64,000 nt of DNA, from positions 434,001 through 498,000 of the forward strand of contig NZ_CP097151.1 of assembly GCF_023370075.1 (NCBI RefSeq). The letters run 5' to 3'. Position numbers and translations under genes: made by a program. The notes under the pieces were generated by a model. That model made no database searches, was not told where the DNA came from, and worked only from the letters and a program-made list of their open reading frames with translations. This document shows positions 1 through 8,940 of this stretch, piece by piece; within the stretch, counting starts at the first letter, position 1; every line of letters starts with the position of its first letter. This DNA comes from Deinococcus sp. QL22. GTDB taxonomy: Bacteria > Deinococcota > Deinococci > Deinococcales > Deinococcaceae.

Positions 1-195
1 CCGCGTGGGCAGGCTGACAAAACAGGAAGACGCGGCCACGCCCGGAAGCAGCCAGCCATGATGACTGCGGCATTTGCCCCCATCGTGCGGGGAAGCCAGA
101 ATCAGGGTGGGAACGTCGCTGCCCTGGAGATCCCGCTTCATCGCGCCTGCTCACCGTGCTGGTGGCCCTGGAAAGACAGCACCCGCTAGCACTGG

Positions 196-322
196 GACCG
201 GGTGGGTGACCGTTAAGCGAGTGTGTGAGCGGTTGGGTGGCCACGTGTGGGCGGAAGGAAAGGTCGATCAGGGGGCGACGTTCCGGTTTGCTTGGCCGAA
301 ACAGCCCACCCTACTGTCATGA
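196..322 (+). pseudogene. Histidine kinase C-terminal remnant
   Basis: The last 40 or so residues of the reading frame ending at 322 carry the end of a HATPase domain: a glycine-rich G2-like stretch (GTGWVTVKR, where intact kinases have GTGLGLATVKR), then ERLGGHVWAEG and GATFRFAWP. These are the standard final motifs of sensor histidine kinases. Nothing upstream in the window supplies the dimerisation or sensor domains, and the G2 box has lost residues. It is a decayed tail, probably broken by the IS6-family remnant that follows. Confidence 0.6.
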
Positions 323-409
323 AAACCGTGCTGCCATGAGAGGGCACAGAAAGGGGGAAGTCTCCAAGACATTCTTCCAGCGGCGTGGCGAGCCCTGGCC
401 GATGAGGTG

Positions 410-746
410 AGTGCAGAACATTACGCTGTGCAGGGCATTCTCCTTCAGCGGCATCGGGACTGAACGGCTGCGAAAACCTTTTGAACAGGCTGTTCACGCA
501 ATACGATGTTCTAGAGATCATTCAGACTGACCGCCTCCGGAGCTGCGGCGTTGTCATCCGGCAGATCCCGAGCCTGGCGGACGGTGACCACCAGGCTCGG
601 GATCTCCACATCGCGCTGTCACAACATTGTCGAGCAGTCCCACCGTTCCAGACGTGGGCGGCGGTTGCAGCAGAGCTGGCCTGAGGATCAGGTTGCCTCT
701 GCAGTCAGGCTGCGGTGACACCAGTTCAGGCGACACCCAAGGAAAG
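410..746 (+). mobile_element. IS6-family transposase remnant (copy A)
   Basis: Pieces of an IS6-type DDE transposase can be read across frames: ILLQRHRD, then after a stop TAAKTFLNRLF, EIIQTDRLRSCG, IRQIPSLADGDHQ, and in another frame RCHNIVEQSHR. These match the order seen in the other copies here (VPEVIHTD.LRS.GAAI). The C-terminal QTWAAVAAELA end follows directly, so an internal part is deleted. A degenerate right end (TTCAGGCGACACC) lies near 729-741. Frameshifts and stops make it inactive. Confidence 0.65.
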
Positions 747-1280
747 AGCGGTGAGACAAGGACCAGTCCCACGCCTCTCTATAAGGTCAGAGCGGGTTCA
801 GACAACCTCTTCTGAAGGAAAGATATGAAAGAACAAGGAAACAAACATTCAGCGTGCAGGACGGCATATCCTGCCTCTTTTCCACAACGGTATCGCTCGT
901 TTTGAACCCTATCCCGCAAAGGTATGGCTGGTGGGGTGAAATCGGCGCTTTTGAGGCCAAAAATTGGGACGGAGCTGTGTGGGTCATCTGTTGAGCCAGC
1001 ATCCTACACTCCTATTTTGTTTCCGAGGTGCGTCGCCAAGCACTCCTCCCCGAATTGGCTGCCCTCGATGCCTTCCAGCACGCAGAAACCCGCCTTAAAA
1101 TTTGAGGTGCAGAAAGTCAGTTGAGCCCTGGAGGTGATGTTGCGCCAGTCGGGCGTGACCGTGGCGCGTCTGGTCTCGCCTGCTGGAAGGCGTCCAGACC
1201 GGGTGTCGCAAGGTCTGCGGTTCCCCGGATACCGCCGAGTGACGACGGGTGGGGCTCTTGGCAATCTCAGGGAGGCGGGA
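747..1280. other. Stretch without a convincing gene
   Basis: No recognisable gene. A minus-strand frame at 1004-1264 (possible TTG start) ends in a cysteine-containing peptide (LTFCTSNFKAGFCVLEG) and could be a small hypothetical protein, but the upstream half is arginine- and proline-rich, like non-coding GC-rich frames. I would not call it a gene without conservation. Confidence 0.3.
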
Positions 1281-1976
1281 TTACCGCTGACAGGTCAGCC
1301 CCACGCGGAAACTGGGGTTCGGCGTGGTATAGGCGACTTTGGCCGCTATCAGGTAGCCAGCCGTCAGGCGCTTGGGGTTCAGTTGCACGATCAGTTTGGC
1401 CGGGCGCGGTACCTCGCTGGCGGGTGTCCGGGCATTGGGGGTATGGAAGCGCAGCTGATAGGTCACGCCGCCTGCCTGCGAGATCTCTTTGTACAGCAGG
1501 CGTTCCTCGGCTTCACGAACCTCGAAGGCCAGGGTATTGCCGTCGGGCTGCACAAGCTCCACCGATTCCAGCCCGGTGTCGTGCAACGAGGTGCGCGTGG
1601 TGGTGCCATTGCGGAGTTCCACGGTCACGCCCCAGCCGGGGCCAAGGCCCACATCCGGCCCAATCGCCTCCACCTTTTTCACGGTCATCCGCCAGATGCC
1701 GTTAAAGAGCGTGTCGCCCACGCACCCTTCCAGCGAGACGCGCTGGTTGGCTCCTCCGGGGGCAGCGGCGGTCTGCGCGCCGAGATTCAGGGTCGTTCCC
1801 TGAAGCGTGGCGGGAACGCCCAGGGTTTTGAGGGCCGAGAGCGGCACATAGGTCTTGCCGTTGACCACGATGGCCGGATCGGGGGTAGGCCGCCCATTGA
1901 CCGACACGTTGTATTTCAGGTCTGCGGCGAGGGCGAACGAGGCCAGCAGGGTCAGGCCGAGAACAATCCGTTTCAT
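1281..1976 (-). CDS. Exported protein with copper-amine-oxidase N-domain-like (stalk) motif
   Basis: A 231-residue protein starting at the ATG at 1976, which gives an ordinary signal peptide (MKRIVLGLTLLASFALA). Longer in-frame starts upstream would add an implausible arginine-rich leader. Residues about 35-70 (VVNGKTYVPLSALKTLGVPATL) resemble the CuAO-N-like or stalk domain, which is a structural, non-catalytic module on secreted bacterial proteins. The remainder is beta-rich and unlike any family I recognise. It probably acts in the envelope or periplasm. The next gene upstream on the same strand is a zinc-ribbon protein 173 bp away. Confidence 0.85.
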   Translation of the reverse strand: MKRIVLGLTLLASFALAADLKYNVSVNGRPTPDPAIVVNGKTYVPLSALKTLGVPATLQGTTLNLGAQTAAAPGGANQRVSLEGCVGDTLFNGIWRMTVKKVEAIGPDVGLGPGWGVTVELRNGTTTRTSLHDTGLESVELVQPDGNTLAFEVREAEERLLYKEISQAGGVTYQLRFHTPNARTPASEVPRPAKLIVQLNPKRLTAGYLIAAKVAYTTPNPSFRVGLTCQR

Positions 1977-2149
1977 AGAAGACTCCCAAGTGAGACCGAG
2001 GAATGAGACAGGGGGAATGAGACAGAGGAAGAGGGGCAAGGCGGCTGGAACGGACTTCAGGGCACGCTGAGGTGGGGCCGGGTGGGAGGGGCCAAAGCCG
2101 CTGCTGGACAACTGACCCACATTCACTCTGGCCTGCGGGCGGGGCGGCT

Positions 2150-2404
2150 TCATGGCGCGGCAGAAAACGGGTGGCCGCATCCCGCGCAAAAGAGGGCGTA
2201 GGGCGAGAGGATGGCGGCCTGACAGACTGGACAGGCGCTGAGCAGCTTGGTGCCGTCGTTGACGCAGTAGTGCTCGGGTGAGTGCCCTGGCACGGCCCGC
2301 AGACAGCGGGGGCACAGCCGGTAGGTCAGCGGCCTGAAGTCCTGCTCGCGCCGGTCTGCCGCCCCTGTGTTCTGGCCTCCTTTCCAGTTCAGGTCATGGT
2401 TCAC
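2150..2404 (-). CDS. Small double zinc-ribbon protein
   Basis: An 84-residue protein with two cysteine pairs in the first ribbon region (CPRC and the single YCVNDG) followed by CPVC and FCAGC, a pattern of double zinc-ribbon or zf-ribbon_3 proteins. Such proteins bind zinc structurally and often serve as scaffolds. No catalytic domain is attached. It lies between the CuAO-like gene and the beta-trefoil gene on the same strand, so the three may be co-transcribed. Its specific role cannot be read from the sequence. Confidence 0.7.
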   Translation of the reverse strand: MNHDLNWKGGQNTGAADRREQDFRPLTYRLCPRCLRAVPGHSPEHYCVNDGTKLLSACPVCQAAILSPYALFCAGCGHPFSAAP

Positions 2405-2437
2405 TGGGAACGCTCCTTGAGACGGCCAAAGCGGGGT

Positions 2438-2944
2438 TCAGGGCTGAACGGCCACCAACCGCCACAGTTGGCAAGCGCCGCCCGCGTAGGTCGAGCCGGG
2501 ATTCAGGCCCAGGGTCGCGGTGCAGTTCACGGCGTCCAGATAGCGCCCGTCTGATTTCAGTTGCAAGCGGCTCCAGCCGTCGCCTGCCGGAACGAGTCGC
2601 CACAGTTGGCAGGCCCCGCCCGCATAGGTCGAGCCGGGATTCAGGCGAATGGGGGCGGAGCAGTAACTGGCATCCAGAAACTGTCCGCCCGACTTGAGCT
2701 GAATGCGGTACCAGCCGCCCCCCGCCCGCAGAAAGCGCCACGCCTGGCAGGCCCCGTCCGCGTAGCTGGAACCCGGATTGAGGGTCACGTTGGCCGTGCA
2801 GTTGGCGGCGTCGAGATACTGACCGTCCGATTTGAGTTGCAGCCGGTAATAGCTCGGCGTCTGGGCACTGGCCGACGTGGCGCTGGTCAAGAGGGCGGCA
2901 AGGAGGGCAGTGCGGCTGACGGTGCGGTGTGAGGTGAGGCTCAT
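2438..2944 (-). CDS. Secreted three-repeat beta-trefoil (ricin-B-like) protein
   Basis: A 168-residue protein with a signal peptide (to about residue 27, ending ASA) followed by three near-identical repeats of about 46 residues. Each repeat has LQLKS-GQ-LDA, a Cys, LNPGS-YA-GACQ-WR. The Q-x-W ending and threefold repetition are the signature of ricin-type beta-trefoil lectin folds, which bind sugars. Two cysteines per repeat could form disulfides outside the membrane. There is no enzymatic domain, so this would be a stand-alone lectin-like exported protein. The ligand is unknown. Confidence 0.8.
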   Translation of the reverse strand: MSLTSHRTVSRTALLAALLTSATSASAQTPSYYRLQLKSDGQYLDAANCTANVTLNPGSSYADGACQAWRFLRAGGGWYRIQLKSGGQFLDASYCSAPIRLNPGSTYAGGACQLWRLVPAGDGWSRLQLKSDGRYLDAVNCTATLGLNPGSTYAGGACQLWRLVAVQP

Positions 2945-2956
2945 GGCTGCTCCCGG

Positions 2957-2991
2957 TTTCCCTGAGGCAAAGGGCCGCAGGCTCAGGGAAA
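2957..2991 (-). promoter_or_regulatory. Perfect hairpin in the leader of the beta-trefoil gene
   Basis: TTTCCCTGAG (2957-2966) pairs perfectly with CTCAGGGAAA (2982-2991) over a 15-base loop. It sits between the end of the large regulator gene at 3142 and the start codon at 2944, immediately before the GGGAG ribosome site. It could be the terminator of the upstream gene (weak T content) or a translation-controlling leader structure. Confidence 0.5.
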
Positions 2992-3141
2992 GCGCCCGCA
3001 GCAGGGAGCGGCGTTGCCGTCTGGCCCGCAGGCAACCTCCCTGTTCTGTACAGTGCGCCCAGCCCAGTTACGCGCCGATCAGGAAAACGCCAGATTGTGC
3101 CGATCCTGTCTGACCAGCGGGCCTGGGTGTGGGGGCCGCCT

Positions 3142-6100
3142 TCAAATGGGCTGCGCCAAGAAGTCAGCCCAGCGTGGGGGCAAGCGCTCGCCCACGTCAC
3201 GCAGGCGGGCACAGGCCTCGGCGTACACCCGGCCCAGACTGCGGTGGTTGCCCGAGGCCCGCAACGCCTGCAAGGTCAGGCGCAGCGCCGCGAGGTCGTA
3301 AGGCTCGGCCTCCAGCAACAGGCGGGCGCTTCGGGCCGCTTCGTGCGGGTCGGTGGGCAGGGCTGCCTCGATCCGGGCACGCAGGGCCAGGCACAGCGCC
3401 TCGGCAACCGTCTCGTCCTGGCGTTCGGGGGCCGCGTCCTGAAGGTAGACCCCGCGCCACAGCTGGGTGCCCGCGCCTGTCAAGAAAGCGTGCGCATCGG
3501 ACGCGACATTGCCCAGGGCGTAGCCCGATGAGGTGGTCTGAATGACGCCGCTGCCCAACGCAGTTCGGGTGGTGTGTACCAGTTCCCGCAGGGCGGCGGC
3601 GGCCTGAAGCTCATCGGTGGTGGGATACAGCAGGTCGAGGAGATCGGTGCGGGCGAGGTCGGGCCGGCCCCGCAATCGGGCGTCAAGGAGCGCGGCGAGG
3701 AGTTCGCGGCGTTTGCGGCCTTTCACGGGCGTCACCTGACCCGGCGGGCCGCAGCGCATCGGCCCCAGTACCTCTAACCGCAGTCCCTCCGATTGCAGCC
3801 CATCTAACCCCAGTCCATCTGACCGCTGTACCGCGCCGGACTCAGGCGGGTCGGCGGGCTGCCGCTGGAGCCCTGGAAAATAGCGGCCTGCCACGCTCGC
3901 CAAATTGAGCATTTCGTGCTGCCGGAACCAGGCCACCCGTTCGGCGGCCCGGTCTGCCCGTCCCGCCACCCGGTCGGCTTCCAGTCCCACTTCCTGCGCG
4001 GCGTCGGTGATGCCCTGCGCGTTCAGGTCGGCTTCCAGCTGTTCGAAGGCCTGCAAAGCGGCCCCGCGTGCGCCAGCGGCTTCCAGAGCGTGGGCCTGAG
4101 CAAAGCGGGCCATGCCCAGCACGCCGGGCGACCCCAGGCGCTGCCCCAGGGCCAACGCTTCTGTGGCCAGCGCTTCCGCCTGCTGGGCGCGGCCCATTCC
4201 CGCCTCTGCCAGCGACGCGTAGGCCAGGCTCCAGGCCTCTTTGCGCGGGTTGGCCAACGAACGGGCATAGGCCAGCGCCGCCTGCGCGTGCTTGACCGAC
4301 AGCAGCCCGCCGTGTGGCGGTGCCCAGTGGCGGTACAGCACACTCAGGCGGTATTCACACTCGATCAGGTGATCGGAGGCCGGCAGCCGCGAGAGCGCGG
4401 CGCGGCATTCCAGCAGCACTTCTTCGGCCTGCTCGTACTGCGCCAGATCGAGGTAGGCATCGGCCACCGCGACCTGGGTACGGCTGAACGCCAGCAGGTG
4501 TCCGGACGCGGCGTGCAGCCGCAAACTGGCTTCCAAATCCAGCATGCGCTCGTGGTGGCGGCCCAACTCCCCCAGGGCCAGGGCACGGTTAGAGAGAAAC
4601 AGGGCCTCCAACCGGACATTGCCGACCTCCTGCGCTGCCAGCACGGCGCGGCGGTGGTGTTCGGCTGCACCCACAAAATCGTTGACGGCGTAACACGCGA
4701 CGCCCAACACATTGATCAACTCGCAGCGCGTCGCCGCCTCAAGTTTCGGGTGCCCGAGGGTCTGGAGGGCCAGCAGGGAAGCGGCGCGGGGTTCGCCCTG
4801 CACGGCCAACGCAAAAGCCACTGCACAGGCCAGCTTGGGTTCAGGATCGGTGTGCAGCTCTGGGGTTGTGTGCCAGAGCGTCAGGACGCCCGTGGTGTCC
4901 CGCGCAGAGGCACGCAGGCGAATCAGGTGGCCCGCTCCACCTGTGCCGGTGCGCTGCACAGCAGGCAGCCGCTCCATCACCCGTTCGGCCTCCGCCAGGC
5001 GGCCCTGTTCAGCCAGGAGTTCCGCCCAGAACCAGAGCATGCCGGCATCCTGAGGCACCGCCGCACAGGCGATTTCGGCCAACTGGAGCGCGGAAGCCGG
5101 GTCGACATCCCGCAGTCCACGGGCCGCCGCCTGAGCCAGGGCCGCCCGCTGCGCTCCCTGGGCGTACTGCGTCGCCTGCGCCGTCAAGCGGGCCGCCTGA
5201 CCCGTGTTCTCGGCGGCAGCGGCGGCGCGCATACACCAGGCCAGAGCCTCGGCGGGGGCCAGATCAGCGCTTTCGACGAGGGCCGCCGTCCGCTGTGGAT
5301 CGCCGTGCAGGGCCACCAAGGCCCGGCGGGCCAGCCCTTGCCGCTCCGGAGCCACCAGGCGGCGCAGGGCCACCTCACGGTACAGCGGGTGCGAAAACCG
5401 TTGCCCCGACCATACCCTCACGCTTTCCAGGGCTGCTTTTGCCTGTGCAAGTTCGGCAGCCGACAGCCCCGCGACTTCGGCCCACACCTCGTCAGTGAGC
5501 GGCTCGCCCAGCAGAGCAGCGGTGTTGAGGGCAGGCGGCACCGCAGGCACATGGGCCGCCGCAAACAGGAGTTGTTCTATGACCGCCTCGACCGTCAGCG
5601 GCATGACTTCCGGCAGAGGGGGCCGCCAGTGCCAGCGCTGGGTGTTGTTCCACAGGTGACCTTGGCGCGCCAACAGGCGGAAGTATTCCAGGGAAAAAAG
5701 GGGATTTCCCGCCGCCCGCTCAAAGATCCACGCGAGCGCCGGTTCAGGCAGGGCGGAGCCTGCTTCGGCTTCCAGCAACCGCGCAGCAGCCAGCGGAAGA
5801 AGGGGCCGGAGTTGAACGCCTTCAAACTCCTCCAGAGGCGGGGTGCGGCTGGTGGCCAGCAGGCCGACGCCCCGCGTGCGCCCCACCAGCTGAGCCAGCG
5901 CCGCTGCCTGTTCACGCCCGTGTGGGTCAGCCTCGTGCAGATCTTCGAGGTGCAGCACAAAAGGGGCCAGTCCAGCCAGCACTGCGCCGAGGGTCTTGAG
6001 ACTGGTGGCCGCGTCTACCCCTGCTCCAGCCTGAAGCCGCGCCAGTACCTGGGCCGCCCAGGTGGGCAAGGGGAGGGGGCGCGGCTCGGCCTGCACCAAG

Positions 6101-6291
6101 ACCTGAATCCAAGCCGCCCCGGTCAGGCGGGCCGAAACGCTGAGGCTGCGGCAGGGGGTGGCCCGCAGCAGTGCGTGAACGGCGTGGCTCTTGCCGATGC
6201 CCGCTTCCCCCCACACGCAGACGGCCAGGCCAGTTCGGCGCGCCGTGAGGGCGCGGAGCCGAAGCGCCAGTGCTTCAAGCGGCTCGCTCAT
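3142..6291 (-). CDS. Large ATPase/TPR transcriptional regulator with C-terminal SARP/BTAD domain
   Basis: A 1049-residue protein. The ATG at 6291 is preceded by AAGG at good spacing; a GTG two codons upstream is possible. Residues 28-35 are a Walker A loop (GEAGIGKS), with a Walker B-like LHLEDLHEAD near 120, as in AAA/STAND regulators. Residues of about 350-780 are helical TPR-like repeats. The last 240 residues contain a winged-helix segment (VKGRKRRELLAALL, LLDLLYP) and a bacterial transcriptional activation domain (DPHEAARSARLLLEAEPYD), the SARP arrangement. SARP domains are usually N-terminal, so this order is inverted. Target genes are unknown; the papain-like lipoprotein is divergent across a 760-bp gap. 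Confidence 0.85.
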   Translation of the reverse strand: MSEPLEALALRLRALTARRTGLAVCVWGEAGIGKSHAVHALLRATPCRSLSVSARLTGAAWIQVLVQAEPRPLPLPTWAAQVLARLQAGAGVDAATSLKTLGAVLAGLAPFVLHLEDLHEADPHGREQAAALAQLVGRTRGVGLLATSRTPPLEEFEGVQLRPLLPLAAARLLEAEAGSALPEPALAWIFERAAGNPLFSLEYFRLLARQGHLWNNTQRWHWRPPLPEVMPLTVEAVIEQLLFAAAHVPAVPPALNTAALLGEPLTDEVWAEVAGLSAAELAQAKAALESVRVWSGQRFSHPLYREVALRRLVAPERQGLARRALVALHGDPQRTAALVESADLAPAEALAWCMRAAAAAENTGQAARLTAQATQYAQGAQRAALAQAAARGLRDVDPASALQLAEIACAAVPQDAGMLWFWAELLAEQGRLAEAERVMERLPAVQRTGTGGAGHLIRLRASARDTTGVLTLWHTTPELHTDPEPKLACAVAFALAVQGEPRAASLLALQTLGHPKLEAATRCELINVLGVACYAVNDFVGAAEHHRRAVLAAQEVGNVRLEALFLSNRALALGELGRHHERMLDLEASLRLHAASGHLLAFSRTQVAVADAYLDLAQYEQAEEVLLECRAALSRLPASDHLIECEYRLSVLYRHWAPPHGGLLSVKHAQAALAYARSLANPRKEAWSLAYASLAEAGMGRAQQAEALATEALALGQRLGSPGVLGMARFAQAHALEAAGARGAALQAFEQLEADLNAQGITDAAQEVGLEADRVAGRADRAAERVAWFRQHEMLNLASVAGRYFPGLQRQPADPPESGAVQRSDGLGLDGLQSEGLRLEVLGPMRCGPPGQVTPVKGRKRRELLAALLDARLRGRPDLARTDLLDLLYPTTDELQAAAALRELVHTTRTALGSGVIQTTSSGYALGNVASDAHAFLTGAGTQLWRGVYLQDAAPERQDETVAEALCLALRARIEAALPTDPHEAARSARLLLEAEPYDLAALRLTLQALRASGNHRSLGRVYAEACARLRDVGERLPPRWADFLAQPI

Positions 6292-6297
6292 TCGCAC

Positions 6298-7058
6298 CCT
6301 TGCTGAACGTCTCGGGACACAGCGTCACCCTGACCCGGAGGAAACCCGTCCATCCGTACAGGCCACGGGCTGCAGACACAGACCGGCGCCGGGCCAGAGG
6401 CCCGGGGGGTGTGGCGGAGTCCTGTTCATCCTGCCTATGGTAGACCGTCGCCACGGCCCACACCAAGCGTTCAGCTTCCCGCCGTCACCGCGCCGACATT
6501 GACTCTGGGGCAGGCCCGGCGTGGGCTCGGAGCGGTGGTGCGCACAACTGATTCGGCCTCCTGCTTGGTACCCGAACTCGTGTGATGTGGGGAAGCAGAG
6601 CGCCGAATGACAGCCACCAAACGGCGCAATCGCCCCTTTTCCTGACCGCCACGTAACCGGGGGCGCTTCAGTCTAGGGGAACGGAGAGGGCCAGACGAGC
6701 GGCCCCACCGCAGAAAGGTCGGTTCCGCGTTCACCCACCCCGCCTTACCGGGAAGAAGGCCGTCCCTGCCCTCTTCAGCGGCAATGAGCCACAGGGACAG
6801 GAGAAGCATGGTCAGGAAGCTCTGGCAGTCCATGCCGGAACCAGTTCGCATCGACTGAGCCGGCCCTGCGGCACCGTTCAGGCCAGCGGCACTGCGGGAC
6901 ACTGGCCCGACGACAGCACGCGGGCGCTGGAGGTCTGCCCAAAAAGTGCCGCGCCTCTCGGTGACGCGCCTCTGGCATCGGACTACACCCGCTCCATCCT
7001 GCCGTACCCCCGCCCCCTCACGGCTGATCCCAGCCCGCCGATCCGCAGGGAGACCCTC
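6298..7058. other. Long intergenic region between divergent genes
   Basis: No recognisable gene in about 760 bp. Open frames here are short and GC-driven. The region must hold the promoters of the regulator (leftward) and the papain-like lipoprotein (rightward), but I see no clear -35/-10 pair or palindrome. Confidence 0.4.
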
Positions 7059-8756
7059 ATGTCCACACTGCTCATGTCCAAGCTGAATCCCCTTTTGCTC
7101 CTGCTTACCCTCACGCTGGCCGCCTGCGGATCATCCGGCGGGGGCGGCACTCCTCCACCCGGTGGCGACCCGGCGCAGGCTGCCTTCTTCAGTGCACAGC
7201 CGGAATTCGGCGGGGACGCGCCTGCGGGCAGCGACATGGTGACGCCCGCGAAGTTCATGGAGGCGGTCAGGAACGGCGGCAAAATCGTCACGGCCCAGAA
7301 TCTTGCCGACGAACAGGCCATTCAGGAGCGGCAGGACGCCCAGGACGACGCCGACGCCCGCGCCTACATCAACACGCACCCGCAGTTCAGCACCATCCTC
7401 CAGCCTTCCCCGGCAGACGCCATCAATGCCGACGGCGACCATCTGGCGAGTGTGCCGACGGCCAGCGGTGGCAAGAGCGTCGTGCTGATGGGCAATACCT
7501 TCGGCAAGGCCGTCCTGGCCAATCACGCCCGCACTTTTCCCAGTCAGGCCAACCAATACAGCCTCTACAGCACGCTGTATACCGATCTGGACATCACACT
7601 CAGGAAACTGAACAACAGTGTCCAGCAGTTTGGTCTGCCCGCCCCGGCGGAGGTCAGGAATTACAGCGCCGAACGCCTGATCGTCCTGAACAGGCGGGCC
7701 AGCGACGTGATCCGCGAGTACGGAGCCGAGATCCTGAACCTCGTCTTCTTGCTGGATCCGGCCAGCTTGGAGACAGGCGCGAAAGACCAGCTTGACCGCA
7801 CCCAAAAGGGAGCCTGCAAGCCGCCCGCCGCCGGGGGCATCGCCCAGAACTTCGACTGGCCGCTGAAGAATCTGACCACCACCGTTAAGGATCAGGGGCA
7901 GCGCGGCACCTGCTGGGCTTTTGCCACCGTGGCCGTCCTGGAGGCCGAAATCGCGCGGCGTGATCACAAGGCGGTCAACCTGTCCGAGGAGGATTACGCG
8001 GGCCACCGCTTCCTGGAATGGGCACCCCGGCGGTTTGGAGAGGGAGGCGATCCCATCGGCATTGCTCAGAAGGCGAGTGCGGCGGGTTACACCTTCGCCT
8101 ACGAATCGCAGTGGCAATACAACAAGAGCCTCAGCCGCATAGACAATAGAAGTACACAGACCTACACCCAGTCGTGCAACAGCTATCAGGACGGCAGCGT
8201 CAATTACGGCCCCTGCTCCAATACCACCGACCAGAGCGACTGGTACGTCACGCTGGTGGGCGGCAAGCTGTACATGATGAGAAGGCTGCCCGACACCGGA
8301 GCAGGCAGCGGCTACCGCATGGGATCGCCAACCGACTTCTGGAACCAAGCCGACCTGGATCAGAGCATGGTGATCTTGCTGCTGCGCTCGGTGCTGGGCC
8401 ACCCCACCACCCTCACCATGGACGCCCGGTACATGAAGCCCACCGCGAACGCCGCTCCGTCTATGGCCAATATGACGCCGGATGCCAACGGCTTTGTCGC
8501 CGCCCAGACCAAAACGACTTTGCCCAACGGACAGGCGGACTGGGAACTGAATCACGTCATGACCGTCACGGGCTTTATTTCCAGCCAGAACCTGCAGAAG
8601 AAACTGCCGAATCAGCCTGTGGCCGACGACTTCGGGTACTTCATCGTGAAGAACTCCTGGGGCGACTGCTGGGGCGATCAGGGCTACGTCTACCTGCCCT
8701 GGACGTGGGTCAAGTCCTTCACGGGTCAGGCCAGTACCGGCCTGCTGCCCCAATAG
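7059..8756 (+). CDS. C1 (papain-like) cysteine peptidase lipoprotein
   Basis: A 565-residue protein with an AGGGAG ribosome site before the ATG at 7059. The N-terminus is a lipoprotein signal with lipobox LAAC, then a glycine/proline linker. Residues of about 40-265 have no recognised domain and may be a propeptide. The peptidase domain follows: catalytic Cys285 in QRGTCWAFA, His499 in WELNHVMTVTGF and Asn532 in VKNSWGDCWGDQGY, all as in C1 peptidases. The oxyanion Gln is in DQGQRGTCW. It is expected to be anchored on the cell surface and to cleave extracellular proteins. It appears monocistronic. Confidence 0.92.
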   Translation: MSTLLMSKLNPLLLLLTLTLAACGSSGGGGTPPPGGDPAQAAFFSAQPEFGGDAPAGSDMVTPAKFMEAVRNGGKIVTAQNLADEQAIQERQDAQDDADARAYINTHPQFSTILQPSPADAINADGDHLASVPTASGGKSVVLMGNTFGKAVLANHARTFPSQANQYSLYSTLYTDLDITLRKLNNSVQQFGLPAPAEVRNYSAERLIVLNRRASDVIREYGAEILNLVFLLDPASLETGAKDQLDRTQKGACKPPAAGGIAQNFDWPLKNLTTTVKDQGQRGTCWAFATVAVLEAEIARRDHKAVNLSEEDYAGHRFLEWAPRRFGEGGDPIGIAQKASAAGYTFAYESQWQYNKSLSRIDNRSTQTYTQSCNSYQDGSVNYGPCSNTTDQSDWYVTLVGGKLYMMRRLPDTGAGSGYRMGSPTDFWNQADLDQSMVILLLRSVLGHPTTLTMDARYMKPTANAAPSMANMTPDANGFVAAQTKTTLPNGQADWELNHVMTVTGFISSQNLQKKLPNQPVADDFGYFIVKNSWGDCWGDQGYVYLPWTWVKSFTGQASTGLLPQ

Positions 8757-8940
8757 CCAGCTCGGGCGCTGGCCGCACTCGCCTCAGCAGCACAGCAACC
8801 CTGCACATTGCTCTAAGGGACCGGGTCAAGCGAATGGTGGTCACTGGCTGGAGGCTTCCTTTAGCGCCGCAGTGACGCGACCTGTCTCGGCTTGGTGCTC
8901 AGGGAATCAGCACAATTTTGCCGTGGGTGTGCCGTTTTTC

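Noticed and set aside
3916..6306. A 796-codon plus-strand open frame opposite the large regulator
   Set aside because: It is antisense to a recognised gene, rich in Arg, Gly and Gln, with no family resemblance; a GC-rich shadow.
7131..8753. A 540-codon minus-strand frame across the papain-like gene
   Set aside because: Antisense to clear catalytic motifs; no conserved domains.
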